From Pseudochelatococcus sp047501465 (lineage in GTDB: Bacteria > Pseudomonadota > Alphaproteobacteria > Rhizobiales > Beijerinckiaceae): a stretch of DNA of 64,000 nt. Made by a program: the position numbers and the translations under genes. Below the pieces are notes generated by a model. That model saw nothing but the letters and a program-made list of their open reading frames with translations. It had not been told where the DNA came from and ran no database searches. Positions 8,537-15,898 of the stretch are shown in pieces. The stretch's first letter is position 1, and each line of letters opens with the position of its first letter. The stretch spans positions 1,054,001 to 1,118,000 of the forward strand of contig NZ_JAZDRL010000001.1 of NCBI RefSeq assembly GCF_047501465.1. Direction: 5' to 3'.

Positions 8537-8580
8537 GCATCAACCAAAAAGTCGACACCGCTTTTTGGGTCATCTGATGC
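8537..8580 (-). repeat. 44-nt intergenic palindromic repeat, copy A
   Basis: On the minus strand this begins GCATCAGATGACCCAAAAAG and ends with TTTTTGGTTGATGC. The ends pair (GCATCA with TGATGC; AAAAAG with CTTTTT). A second member at 56772-56815 has nearly the same length and shares about three quarters of its bases. It lies just after the small membrane protein gene 8601-8921. Confidence 0.6.
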
Positions 8581-8600
8581 ATTTTTCTCTACTCGGCTTT

Positions 8601-8921
8601 TCAGCGTTGAGTCGAGAACCCGATCGGTTCTACGGGGCGCCGTCCCAACCACAGAAAAATGACGCCCAGCGCTGCTGCAGCCGCAAAAGCAGGTGCATGG
8701 AACAGATTCACAAGCACCGGATCCCACAGATAGGGACTGACCCTCTCTACTGCAAGCGGCTCGATTCGTGGATAGAATGTTGGCATTAACTTCGCCAGTA
8801 CGGGCCCCAGATGGGTAAAGACGAGGCTATCATCTGCGATAGCGCGCGCTCCATCCACGATAAGCATCACAAAACCGGCAACAAGGAGCAGAAAGCCCAC
8901 AAGGCGAAACACAAAGCGCAT
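8601..8921 (-). CDS. Small two-TM membrane protein, uncharacterised
   Basis: A 106-residue protein with an N-terminal hydrophobic helix (FVFRLVGFLLLVAGFVMLIV), a central soluble stretch of about 50 residues and a second hydrophobic helix (AFAAAAALGVIFLWLG) ending in a basic tail. The architecture resembles a small hypothetical protein seen in many Rhizobiales genomes; no function is known to me. The start at 8921 is preceded by AGGA. It probably sits in the inner membrane with the loop in the periplasm. Confidence 0.72.
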   Translation of the reverse strand: MRFVFRLVGFLLLVAGFVMLIVDGARAIADDSLVFTHLGPVLAKLMPTFYPRIEPLAVERVSPYLWDPVLVNLFHAPAFAAAAALGVIFLWLGRRPVEPIGFSTQR

Positions 8922-9044
8922 AAATCCTGCTCCGATATCGATATATCAGGATACCCCTGACATCAGAAACAAGGTAACAACAGAGCTTACCAAGGGCAAC
9001 ATGCCCTCAGCCGCCAAGATGCACGATCGGGAGGAGCGGGAAAC

Positions 9045-9968
9045 ATGCAGGGTTTCGACATTGTCACCTTCGGCGAACCTATGATGGAGCTCGCGCAGAT
9101 TGAGCGCGATGGTCAGACGCTTTATCTACCGGGCTTTGGCGGCGACACTTCGAACGTAGCCGTAGCTGCCGCCCGCCAGGGTGCGCGTGTGGCGGTTTTC
9201 ACCGCCCTGGGTGATGACGCATTCGGACGGGATTTCGCCGCCCTTTGGCAGCGGGAAGGCATTGATGCCAGCTATGTGAAGCTCGTTCCCGGCCAGCGCA
9301 CAGGCTTGTATTTTATCGGCTATGGCACTGAAGGCCACTTCTTCACCTATTACCGCGCTGGCTCAGCCGCGAGCCTTGTTACCCCCGCAGAGGTACCGCT
9401 GGACCTCATCGCCAGCGCAAAAGTGCTGCATGTTTCCGGGATCAGCCAGGCAATTTCCACCTCAGCCTGCGATGCCGTGTTTACCGCCATTCATCATGCG
9501 CGTGAAAATGGTGTGCGGGTAAGTTATGATTCAAACCTGCGCCTCAATCTGTGGCCATTAGAGCGCGCTCGCGCCGTGACCCATGCGGCAATGGCGCATG
9601 CTGATATCGCACGCCCCGGCCTTGATGACGCCCGCCAGCTTACGGGATTGGATAACGCAGATGAAATCTGCGATTTCTATCTCAATCTCGGCTGCAAAAT
9701 TGTTGCACTGACGCTGGGCAAAGATGGCACCATGATTGCCTTGCGCAATGAGCGAAAGATTATTCCGGCACGTTCCGTCAAAGCCATTGATGCAACAGGC
9801 GCGGGTGATACTTTTGGTGGTGCGTTTCTGGCGGAATGGCTGCGCACGAACGATCCATTTATAGCCGCCGCCTATGCCAATGCAGCAGCAGCGCTGTCCA
9901 CACAAGGGCGGGGAGCAGTTGCCCCAATGCCGCAACGAGCTGCTGTTGAAGCGTTTTTAGCATCCTGA
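9045..9968 (+). CDS. kdgK: 2-dehydro-3-deoxygluconokinase (PfkB family)
   Basis: A 307-residue PfkB-family sugar kinase that most resembles KDG kinase, which phosphorylates 2-keto-3-deoxygluconate to KDPG for the Entner-Doudoroff aldolase. Visible motifs: the substrate loop PGFGGDTSNVAVAAARQG (29-46), the Thr/Tyr-rich segment FFTYYRAGSAAS, and the signature DATGAGDTFGGAF (249-261) with catalytic Asp255. A GGAGGAGCGGG ribosome-binding site precedes the ATG. No other KDG or hexuronate genes adjoin it. Other PfkB specificities (fructokinase, ribokinase) are less likely given the YYRAGSAAS motif. Confidence 0.87.
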   Translation: MQGFDIVTFGEPMMELAQIERDGQTLYLPGFGGDTSNVAVAAARQGARVAVFTALGDDAFGRDFAALWQREGIDASYVKLVPGQRTGLYFIGYGTEGHFFTYYRAGSAASLVTPAEVPLDLIASAKVLHVSGISQAISTSACDAVFTAIHHARENGVRVSYDSNLRLNLWPLERARAVTHAAMAHADIARPGLDDARQLTGLDNADEICDFYLNLGCKIVALTLGKDGTMIALRNERKIIPARSVKAIDATGAGDTFGGAFLAEWLRTNDPFIAAAYANAAAALSTQGRGAVAPMPQRAAVEAFLAS

Positions 9969-9976
9969 AAATTGAC

Positions 9977-9999
9977 GGCTTCCCACATTCAGGGAAGCC
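9977..9999. terminator. Hairpin between convergent kdgK and ohr
   Basis: A perfect 8-bp stem, GGCTTCCC and GGGAAGCC, with a seven-base loop, begins nine bases after the kdgK stop. No strong U-run follows on either strand, so termination efficiency is uncertain. Confidence 0.55.
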
Positions 10000-10026
10000 A
10001 TATTCTCGAATGACGACCGCTCAGCC

Positions 10027-10455
10027 CTATACGAGCTCGATGGTCACTTCGACATTGCCACGTGTGGCATGTGAGTAGGGGCAGATTTTCTCGTGCGCAG
10101 TATTCACGAGTTCCTGAGCCTTTGCGGGATCGACGCCATCGAGGTGCGGCTGAAGCTTAACGCTGAGCTGGAAGCCACCGCCCTCACGGGGGCCGATGCT
10201 GACATTGGCGGTCACGTTTGTATCTGGCCCAACAGTCACCCCTGCCTCACGCGCAGCAAAGCGCACAGCGCCTTCAAAACAGGCGGCATAGCCAGCTGCA
10301 AATAATTGTTCAGGATTAGTGCCTGCACCACCGGGGCCGCCAAGTCCTTTTGGAACAATGAGATCGGCTTCAAGAACGCCGTCTGAACTGCGAATATGGC
10401 CTCCGCGCCCACCTTTTGCGGTGGCTGTTGCGGTATAGAGAATGTTTCCGGTCAT
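10027..10455 (-). CDS. ohr: Organic hydroperoxide resistance protein Ohr
   Basis: A 142-residue OsmC/Ohr-family peroxidase that reduces organic hydroperoxides using a reactive cysteine pair, normally recycled by lipoylated proteins. Cys59 (GYAACFEGAVRFAA) and Cys125 (KICPYSHATRGN) are both present, and the PYSxATRGN C-terminal signature marks Ohr rather than OsmC. The ORF extends 17 codons further, but GGGAGG eight bases before the internal ATG fixes the start at 10455. No OhrR repressor gene is adjacent, and no clear OhrR operator is seen upstream. Confidence 0.95.
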   Translation of the reverse strand: MTGNILYTATATAKGGRGGHIRSSDGVLEADLIVPKGLGGPGGAGTNPEQLFAAGYAACFEGAVRFAAREAGVTVGPDTNVTANVSIGPREGGGFQLSVKLQPHLDGVDPAKAQELVNTAHEKICPYSHATRGNVEVTIELV

Positions 10456-10861
10456 GAGATAACCTCCCTTGCGCCACTCCGGCACCCACGGCATGCGAGC
10501 GCTCATACGGCGCGGCCAAGACTATGACCGAACTTCACAAGACAACCAAGCGGCAAGAGAATAAATGCACGATTGCCGAGCATATTGCTCAGGCAGGAGG
10601 CAACGCACAATGAAAGCGCGAGACCTCAAAAACCGCAGCGCAGCGGCCTAATACCCACAAATGAAGGCAAGAAGCCCATAATCACGGCCACAAAAGAACC
10701 ATGCAGAAAAACGACCGCAGAATGTGTTGAGCTTCACGTCAGGGTGAGCCGAAAATGGTAGTTATCGAGAACCGGAGCGGAGTGGACTTAATGTCCATGA
10801 GCACCGGAAGCGCAGAAAACTGCCATTTGCAGGCCACCATGACGTGAAGATCAGCGCATTC
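10456..10861. other. Intergenic region upstream of ohr, downstream of efp
   Basis: The 406 bases hold the ohr promoter (not resolved) and, against the efp stop codon, the palindromic element at 10733-10848. The remaining ~275 bases contain only short unsupported ORFs. Confidence 0.5.
10733..10848. repeat. Palindromic intergenic element, copy A (RIME-like)
   Basis: A 116-bp extended hairpin just after efp. Outer arms TTCACGTCA and TGACGTGAA pair; inner blocks ATGGTAGTT with AACTGCCAT and the apical TGGAC with GTCCA also pair. Copy B (41656-41769, after mdh) is about 87% identical by eye, and differences fall as paired changes: T-A to C-G in the outer arm, A-T to G-C in the middle stem, T-A to C-G and G-C to T-A at the tip. 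This suggests conserved structure, as in Rhizobium intergenic mosaic elements. Confidence 0.8.
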
Positions 10862-11428
10862 TTAGTCTTTGGCGCGTTCTACGTAGGTACCATCTTCTGT
10901 CTGGACGACGATGCGGGTGCCGGTACCGATGTGGGGGGGCACCATGACGCGCACGCCGTTGGAGACAATAGCTGGCTTATAGGAGGATGACGCGGTCTGC
11001 CCCTTCATGGTCGGCTCGGTCTCCATAACCTCAAGCACGATACGCGCAGGCAGCTCGACCGACACGGCGTTGCCTTCATAGATCGACAACTTGACGCCCA
11101 TGCCTTCTTGCAAATACACAGCCTGATCGCCGACAACATCGCCAGAAACCGTTAGTTGTTCGAAGCTCTCAGGGTTCATGAACACGTAGGATTCGCCGTC
11201 CTGATAAAGGTAGGAAAAATCCACGTCCTCAACGAAAGCGCGTTCCACCTGCTCGGTGGTGCGGTAACGCTGGGTAACCTTCACGCCATCGGAAATGCGG
11301 CGCATGTCGATCTGGGTCGTTGGTGTGCCCTTGCCGGGGAAGAAGCTTTCGGCAGAAAGAACGGCACACAGGTGGCCTTCGACCTCAAGGATGTTGCCTT
11401 TACGAACGGAACTCGCGATAACCTTCAC
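10862..11428 (-). CDS. efp: Translation elongation factor P
   Basis: A 188-residue EF-P that relieves ribosome stalling at polyproline. It begins at GTG 11428 (VKVIASSVRKGNILEVEGHL) with an AGAGG site upstream; the ORF could extend 30 residues but that part has no family similarity. The modification loop is ESFFPGKGTPTTQ with Lys33 as the presumed target, consistent with beta-lysylation by EpmA and EpmB encoded divergently at 11557 onward. KOW-like N-terminal and two OB-like domains fit the length. EF-P would serve local polyproline-rich proteins such as 28898-29344, but that link is inference. Confidence 0.97.
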   Translation of the reverse strand: MKVIASSVRKGNILEVEGHLCAVLSAESFFPGKGTPTTQIDMRRISDGVKVTQRYRTTEQVERAFVEDVDFSYLYQDGESYVFMNPESFEQLTVSGDVVGDQAVYLQEGMGVKLSIYEGNAVSVELPARIVLEVMETEPTMKGQTASSSYKPAIVSNGVRVMVPPHIGTGTRIVVQTEDGTYVERAKD

Positions 11429-11556
11429 GTGACAGACCTCTGCTTTGTTTTCAATTGCGTCAGCGCCCGGCCTCCGGGATGGGGCCAGACAGCGGCAGTT
11501 GCGCGACACCTTACTCATCCTGCCAGTAATAGCCAGATGCCCGAGTGCAAAAATTG

Positions 11557-12639
11557 ATGGCCGAAACCGATTTTATAGCCGATTCACGCGCGTTTTTCTC
11601 CAGTGATGCTCATCAGCATCGCCGTCCACGGCTGTTGATGCGCCAACGCATCACAGCAAACCTGCGCGCATTCTTTGCCAATGAAGACTTCATCGAGGTA
11701 GAAACCCCCGCACTACAGGCATCGCCCGGCAACGAGGCGCACCTGCATGCGTTCACCACGCATTTTCTTGATAATGACCTCAGTCAGCGCCCGCTTTACT
11801 TGCACACCTCGCCAGAATTTGCCTGCAAAAAACTGATGGCGGCAGGCGAATCGCGCATCGTCAACTTCGCGCGGGTATACCGCAATCGCGAGCGCAGCCC
11901 CCTGCATCATCCAGAATTCACGCTGGTTGAATGGTACCGCGCCCACGCGGGCTATGAAACGCTGATGGCTGATTGCGCCGCTCTCCTGCGCGAAGCCGCA
12001 ACGACTGCAGGCGTAACGAAGTTGCGCTATCGGGGGAAAGAGGCCGATCCGTTTCTTGAGCTTGAGCGCATTTCAGTCGCGGATGCCTTTCAGCACTATG
12101 TCGGAATTGACCTGCTCGCAACAATTCCAGACGATCCGCTAGCGCCGCCAGATCGTGATGCGCTGGCAAAAGCCGCAAGCGATGCCGGCGTTCGGATCAT
12201 TGCCGATGACACATGGTCGGATGTTTTCAGCCACGTGTTGAACCAGAAGATTGAGCCTTTTCTTGGAGAAGGACGCGGAACCATTCTGGATGCCTACCCG
12301 GCACACGAAGCAGCGTTAGCGCGGCGCAATCCTGCTGATCCGCGCCTTTCTGAACGATTTGAGCTGTTTGTCTGCGGCGTAGAACTCGCTAATGGCTTTG
12401 GCGAATTAACAGATCCCGCCGAACAACGCCGTCGTTTCATGCTTGAGATGGACGAAAAGGAACGCATCTACAACGAGCGCTACCCGCTCGATGAGGCTCT
12501 GCTCGCCCTCCTCCCCGCCATGCCCCCTACGAGCGGCATTGCCCTTGGTCTCGACCGCCTCATCATGCTCGCCACCGATGCGCATCGCATTGAGGATGTG
12601 CTATGGGCACCTCTCATCATCCCGGGCGCCTCCACATGA
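11557..12639 (+). CDS. epmA: EF-P (R)-beta-lysyltransferase EpmA
   Basis: A paralogue of the class II lysyl-tRNA synthetase catalytic core without the anticodon-binding domain, about 360 residues. It attaches (R)-beta-lysine to the EF-P loop lysine. Class II motif 2 is visible (FARVYRNRERSPLHHPEFTL) and motif 3 (GIALGLDRLIML). The nearest good start is ATG 11557; GTG 11545 is an in-frame alternative. It is divergent from efp and overlaps epmB by four bases (ATGA), so the two modifiers are translationally coupled. Confidence 0.95.
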   Translation: MAETDFIADSRAFFSSDAHQHRRPRLLMRQRITANLRAFFANEDFIEVETPALQASPGNEAHLHAFTTHFLDNDLSQRPLYLHTSPEFACKKLMAAGESRIVNFARVYRNRERSPLHHPEFTLVEWYRAHAGYETLMADCAALLREAATTAGVTKLRYRGKEADPFLELERISVADAFQHYVGIDLLATIPDDPLAPPDRDALAKAASDAGVRIIADDTWSDVFSHVLNQKIEPFLGEGRGTILDAYPAHEAALARRNPADPRLSERFELFVCGVELANGFGELTDPAEQRRRFMLEMDEKERIYNERYPLDEALLALLPAMPPTSGIALGLDRLIMLATDAHRIEDVLWAPLIIPGAST

Positions 12640-13706
12640 CAACGCCTAAAACATCGTCGCGCACGACTTTACGCAATGCGGACGATCTCGCAATAACAGG
12701 TCTTATTAGCGAACAGCAACGCAGCGCGATTGAGCAGGTGGCAGCCCGCTATGCCATCGCCATCACGCCAGCGATGACCGAGATAATGGCCTGTGACAAT
12801 CCCGATGACCCCATCGCCCGTCAGTTTGTGCCAGATGCACGTGAGCTGGAGCAAACACCTCAAGAGCGCGAAGATCCCATTGGTGATCACGCCCACTCTC
12901 CAGTTGAGGGCATAGTACATCGCTACCCTGATCGGGTGTTGCTGAAGCTGGTGCATGTTTGCCCGGTTTACTGCCGTTTTTGCTTCCGTCGCGAGATGGT
13001 CGGCCCTGGACAGGCGAGCGCCCTTTCTTCCGAAGTGCTCGATGCTGCCATAACTTATATCGCTGACCATCCTGAAATCTGGGAAGTTGTGATCACGGGC
13101 GGCGATCCATTGATCCTTGCGCCGCGGCGTCTCAAAGAGATCGTGGAGCGGCTCGCTGCTATTGATCACGTCAAGGTTCTGCGTTGGCATACACGCGTGC
13201 CAGTCGTTGCGCCGGAACGCATTTCACAGGCACTGGTCGATGCCATCAAGGTACCCGGCAAGGCGGTTTATGTTGTGCTGCATGCCAACCATCCACGGGA
13301 ATTGGGACCCGAAGCGCAAACCGCATGCGCACGATTGATCGATAATGGCATCGTGATGCTAAGCCAATCTGTCCTGCTGCGCGGCGTGAATGATAACGCC
13401 GAAACGCTTGGTTCGCTGATGCGCACGTTCGTCGAAAATCGCATCAAGCCCTATTATCTGCATCATGGCGATCTAGCACCGGGCACGGGTCATTTCCGCA
13501 CTGGCATAGATGAGGGCCAGAAGCTGATGCATGCCCTGCGCGGGCATTATTCGGGCTTATGTCAGCCCACATATGTGCTTGATATTCCCGGCGGTCACGG
13601 CAAAGCGCGCCTCACCCCTTGCGATATCACGCCCTTATCTGATGATAACGCGTGGCACGTAACAGATTTTCGCGGCAACACCCACCGCTATCCTCCAGAA
13701 AAGTAA
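12636..13706 (+). CDS. epmB: EF-P beta-lysylation protein EpmB (lysine 2,3-aminomutase family)
   Basis: A radical-SAM, PLP-dependent aminomutase of 356 residues that converts (S)-alpha-lysine to (R)-beta-lysine for EpmA. The 4Fe-4S motif CPVYCRFCF has Cys109, Cys113 and Cys116; GGDPLILAPRRL follows, and the PLP-lysine region IPGGHGKARL is near the C terminus. Translation starts in the ATGA overlap with epmA. The shorter length compared with clostridial KamA (about 416 residues) and the genomic link with epmA and efp favour EpmB over a catabolic lysine aminomutase. Confidence 0.94.
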   Translation: MTTPKTSSRTTLRNADDLAITGLISEQQRSAIEQVAARYAIAITPAMTEIMACDNPDDPIARQFVPDARELEQTPQEREDPIGDHAHSPVEGIVHRYPDRVLLKLVHVCPVYCRFCFRREMVGPGQASALSSEVLDAAITYIADHPEIWEVVITGGDPLILAPRRLKEIVERLAAIDHVKVLRWHTRVPVVAPERISQALVDAIKVPGKAVYVVLHANHPRELGPEAQTACARLIDNGIVMLSQSVLLRGVNDNAETLGSLMRTFVENRIKPYYLHHGDLAPGTGHFRTGIDEGQKLMHALRGHYSGLCQPTYVLDIPGGHGKARLTPCDITPLSDDNAWHVTDFRGNTHRYPPEK

Positions 13707-13760
13707 GCAGCATTCACTTTCTGGTTTGGCGCGCATGACATCGTGATCTCTATAAATTGA

Positions 13761-13782
13761 ACGCAAACTGCTTTAATGCTCT
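13761..13782 (-). repeat. Left member of inverted repeat pair flanking arfB
   Basis: The word GCAAACTGCTTTA here is the exact reverse complement of TAAAGCAGTTTGC at 14240-14252, on the other side of arfB; similarity continues imperfectly for about ten more bases (TTyAATTT). The pair resembles the half-site of the hairpin family at 41590, 56716 and 62925. Confidence 0.5.
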
Positions 13783-14205
13783 TCAATCGGTAGATGGCTT
13801 GGATCCGCGCATCGCTTTAATCCCAGCCCGATGCGACTTGCCTTCAAGTCTTCTGCGGTTGGAGGCTTTTGTCGGGCGTGTGGGCCGCCGGATAGCCTGC
13901 CTGTGCGCTGCCTGTTTGATCATGTCCTTGAGGCGTTGCAAGGCATCGGCACGGTTGCGCTCTTGCGTGCGGAAACTGCGCGCGGTGATCACAATCACCC
14001 CATCACGTGTAAGCCTCTGGCCGGCCTGTTCCATCAACCTCATTCGCACGTCTTCAGGCAGATTGGGAGATTGGCGCGCATTGAACCGTAATTGCACGGC
14101 AGTCGCGACCTTATTAACATTCTGCCCTCCAGGGCCGGAGGCTGCAATGAAGCTCTCCTCGATCTCGTCATCATCAAGCGCAATGAAATGCGTGATCGGG
14201 ATCAT
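13783..14205 (-). CDS. arfB: Alternative ribosome-rescue factor ArfB (peptidyl-tRNA hydrolase)
   Basis: A 140-residue ArfB/YaeJ (ICT1-like) factor that hydrolyses peptidyl-tRNA on stalled ribosomes. The GGQ domain is at the N terminus (SGPGGQNVNKVATAVQLRF, GGQ at about 26-28), with no codon-recognition domain, and the C-terminal tail is strongly basic (RRPTRPTKASNRRRLEGKSH), as needed to enter the empty mRNA channel. It is convergent with epmB and flanked by 13-bp inverted repeats. Confidence 0.94.
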   Translation of the reverse strand: MIPITHFIALDDDEIEESFIAASGPGGQNVNKVATAVQLRFNARQSPNLPEDVRMRLMEQAGQRLTRDGVIVITARSFRTQERNRADALQRLKDMIKQAAHRQAIRRPTRPTKASNRRRLEGKSHRAGIKAMRGSKPSTD

Positions 14206-14239
14206 CTTGAACCTCTCACAAGGCGGCCGCTCGTATAAA

Positions 14240-14265
14240 TAAAGCAGTTTGCATTTAATTTGAGC
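14240..14265 (+). repeat. Right member of inverted repeat pair flanking arfB
   Basis: TAAAGCAGTTTGCATTTAAT then TTGAG. The first 13 bases repeat the left member in inverse orientation. The pattern AGCAnnnTGCATTyAAkTTGAG also fits the half-copy at 41590-41615 and the hairpin at 56716-56760. Confidence 0.5.
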
Positions 14266-14327
14266 ATCAAATTCAACACAAGTTGCGGTAAGTCATCTTG
14301 CTTTATCATATCACGACAAAAACAAAC

Positions 14328-14356
14328 AGGACGGCCCCGTTGCCGGAGGCCGCCCT
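14328..14356 (-). terminator. Rho-independent terminator of the IalB-family gene
   Basis: On the minus strand AGGGCGGCCTCC pairs with GGGGCCGTCCT across a short loop (ggcaac), followed by GTTTGTTTTTGT. It starts about 25 bases after the stop codon. Confidence 0.8.
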
Positions 14357-14380
14357 GCTGTTTTAGTCAAAGATGTTCGA

Positions 14381-14962
14381 TCAGGAAGCCGTTACCAGCT
14401 TCAGTGCTGATGCCGAACCCTTAAGCGGGAACTTGAACTCAGCCGCACGGCCATCGATCAGCGTGATCACTGCGGTTGCTTCTTCAGCGGCATTCACATC
14501 CTTGAGGAACGCTGCATCAAAAGGCGCCGTCGCATCGCACTGGCGTGGCGAGCAGGTTGCGTATGTCAGCTTGCGATCTGCGCCCTTGCCAACTTTCAGA
14601 ATGACACCCGGTGCCAGCTGAACACCGGTTGGTGTCTGCATAACAGCAGTCAGCTTACCAGACATGTCCTTGCCAATAGCCCAAACCAGCACAACGTTGC
14701 CGCTCTGGTTATCAGCAACGCGCAGAACAGCAGTGCAAGTGTTCTTCTTGTCAGCCGTATCCTGGCAGGTCACCGTCCATGACTCATGAACTGTGGTTTC
14801 GATGCGCTGTGGCTGCGCTTCCGCATTTGCCGGAGCTGTCTGGGTTTGGGTCTGTGCCTTGGCAGCACCCTCGCCGCCGAACCCCGGGAACACCAAAGCA
14901 GCGCCCGCCACTGCCGCTAGCGAGATACCAGCAACTGCCATCGCAACAACATTCTTCTTCAT
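14381..14962 (-). CDS. Invasion-associated locus B (IalB) family exported protein
   Basis: A 193-residue exported protein with an N-terminal hydrophobic signal (MKKNVVAMAVAGISLAAVAG), a Gln/Thr/Ala-rich linker (AQTQTQTAPANAEAQPQ) and an IalB-like beta domain with four cysteines (TVTCQDTADKKNTCTA and ATCSPRQCDAT) likely forming disulfides in the periplasm. IalB was named for erythrocyte invasion in Bartonella, but the family is widespread in free-living Rhizobiales and its function there is unknown. A strong terminator follows. Confidence 0.9.
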   Translation of the reverse strand: MKKNVVAMAVAGISLAAVAGAALVFPGFGGEGAAKAQTQTQTAPANAEAQPQRIETTVHESWTVTCQDTADKKNTCTAVLRVADNQSGNVVLVWAIGKDMSGKLTAVMQTPTGVQLAPGVILKVGKGADRKLTYATCSPRQCDATAPFDAAFLKDVNAAEEATAVITLIDGRAAEFKFPLKGSASALKLVTAS

Positions 14963-15169
14963 GAGCCCAGCCTCTTTTCCTTATTACTCTGCTTGTGTTC
15001 TTCATGCGACCAAACAGATTGTTCAGCTGCACTCTTAGCACAGCCGATGACACATTCGTCGTAAAAAAGAAGTCTACATCACAAAAATCCGAAGCAAAAT
15101 CACTTTAAAATGGCAAATAAAATCTTCACACAGGTGATGCTGCGCTTATCCATCTCTTTTATGTCAGAT

Positions 15170-15421
15170 TTAGCGTTGCTGCAGCTTCAGCCCGGGGGCC
15201 TCCCCCGATAACGATGGCCGCTCAAACTTACGCCTGTCATTGTGATCCAGCGGCTGGCCACGGTGTGAATCAGCAACGTAGTTTGGCACTCGCTGTCCAC
15301 CCTGTGCAGGAGCTGCATACAAAAAGCTATCATCATTGCGATGAACTGCAGTCGACGGGCCAGCTGCGAAAGCGGGAAAAGCCACCACGCAGGCAGCCAA
15401 GGCAATTACTGTGCGAACCAT
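15170..15421 (-). CDS. Small exported protein, uncharacterised
   Basis: An 83-residue protein with a clear signal peptide (MVRTVIALAACVVAFPAFA-AG) and a short hydrophilic mature part with PNYVADSHRGQPLDHNDRRK. An AAGGAA ribosome-binding site eight bases before the ATG supports it as a real gene. No domain is recognised and no cysteines remain in the mature region. It is upstream of the IalB-family gene on the same strand but 207 bases away. Confidence 0.68.
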   Translation of the reverse strand: MVRTVIALAACVVAFPAFAAGPSTAVHRNDDSFLYAAPAQGGQRVPNYVADSHRGQPLDHNDRRKFERPSLSGEAPGLKLQQR

Positions 15422-15898
15422 TCACTATATTCCTTTATCATCGAATACCCCAATATCAGGGAAGGGCTTGATCCTATCCATGATACGCCATGCCATACAC
15501 TTTGGCATACCCGTAAATGCAAAACGGGGTCTGTATTATAGCAATCTCCGCCATTATACGCTTTATGGTGCATTGACCAGTTTCCTGGTCATCCAGATCA
15601 GAGTTTTATCAAAGAAGTTGCCGGTTCGCGCCTGGTAACACCGCCCTCGCTAGGCTGCATACAGGGCATTGTCTCGCCGCAGAGATCAAAATGATGACAG
15701 GTAGTTCAGCTTTGGCCATTGCAGCTTTGGAGTTTGCGCTTTATCGCTATCAATGCTTTATCGCTATCGCCTGAAATCGGCATGCTCTATATACATTAGC
15801 GATGATGGAGAGTGCTTCGCACTGCTTTATCAACGTTTCTTATTAGCATGCCGCAAATCCGGCTTTCCGCATTCCTGTTTCGGACCTCGCAGACACCC
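15422..15898. other. Intergenic region between the small exported protein and ppiD
   Basis: About 480 bases between divergent genes. It holds a tandem-like direct repeat GCTTTATCGCTATC at 15738-15751 and 15755-15768 and little else. Promoters for both genes are expected here but not resolved. Confidence 0.4.

Noticed and set aside
10573..10761. 62-codon frame upstream of the efp palindrome
   Set aside because: It runs into the palindromic element and has no domain, ribosome-binding site or matching neighbour logic.
15738..15768. Direct repeat GCTTTATCGCTATC twice, three bases apart
   Set aside because: Only two units, no spacer regularity and no further copies nearby; not a CRISPR or iteron array.
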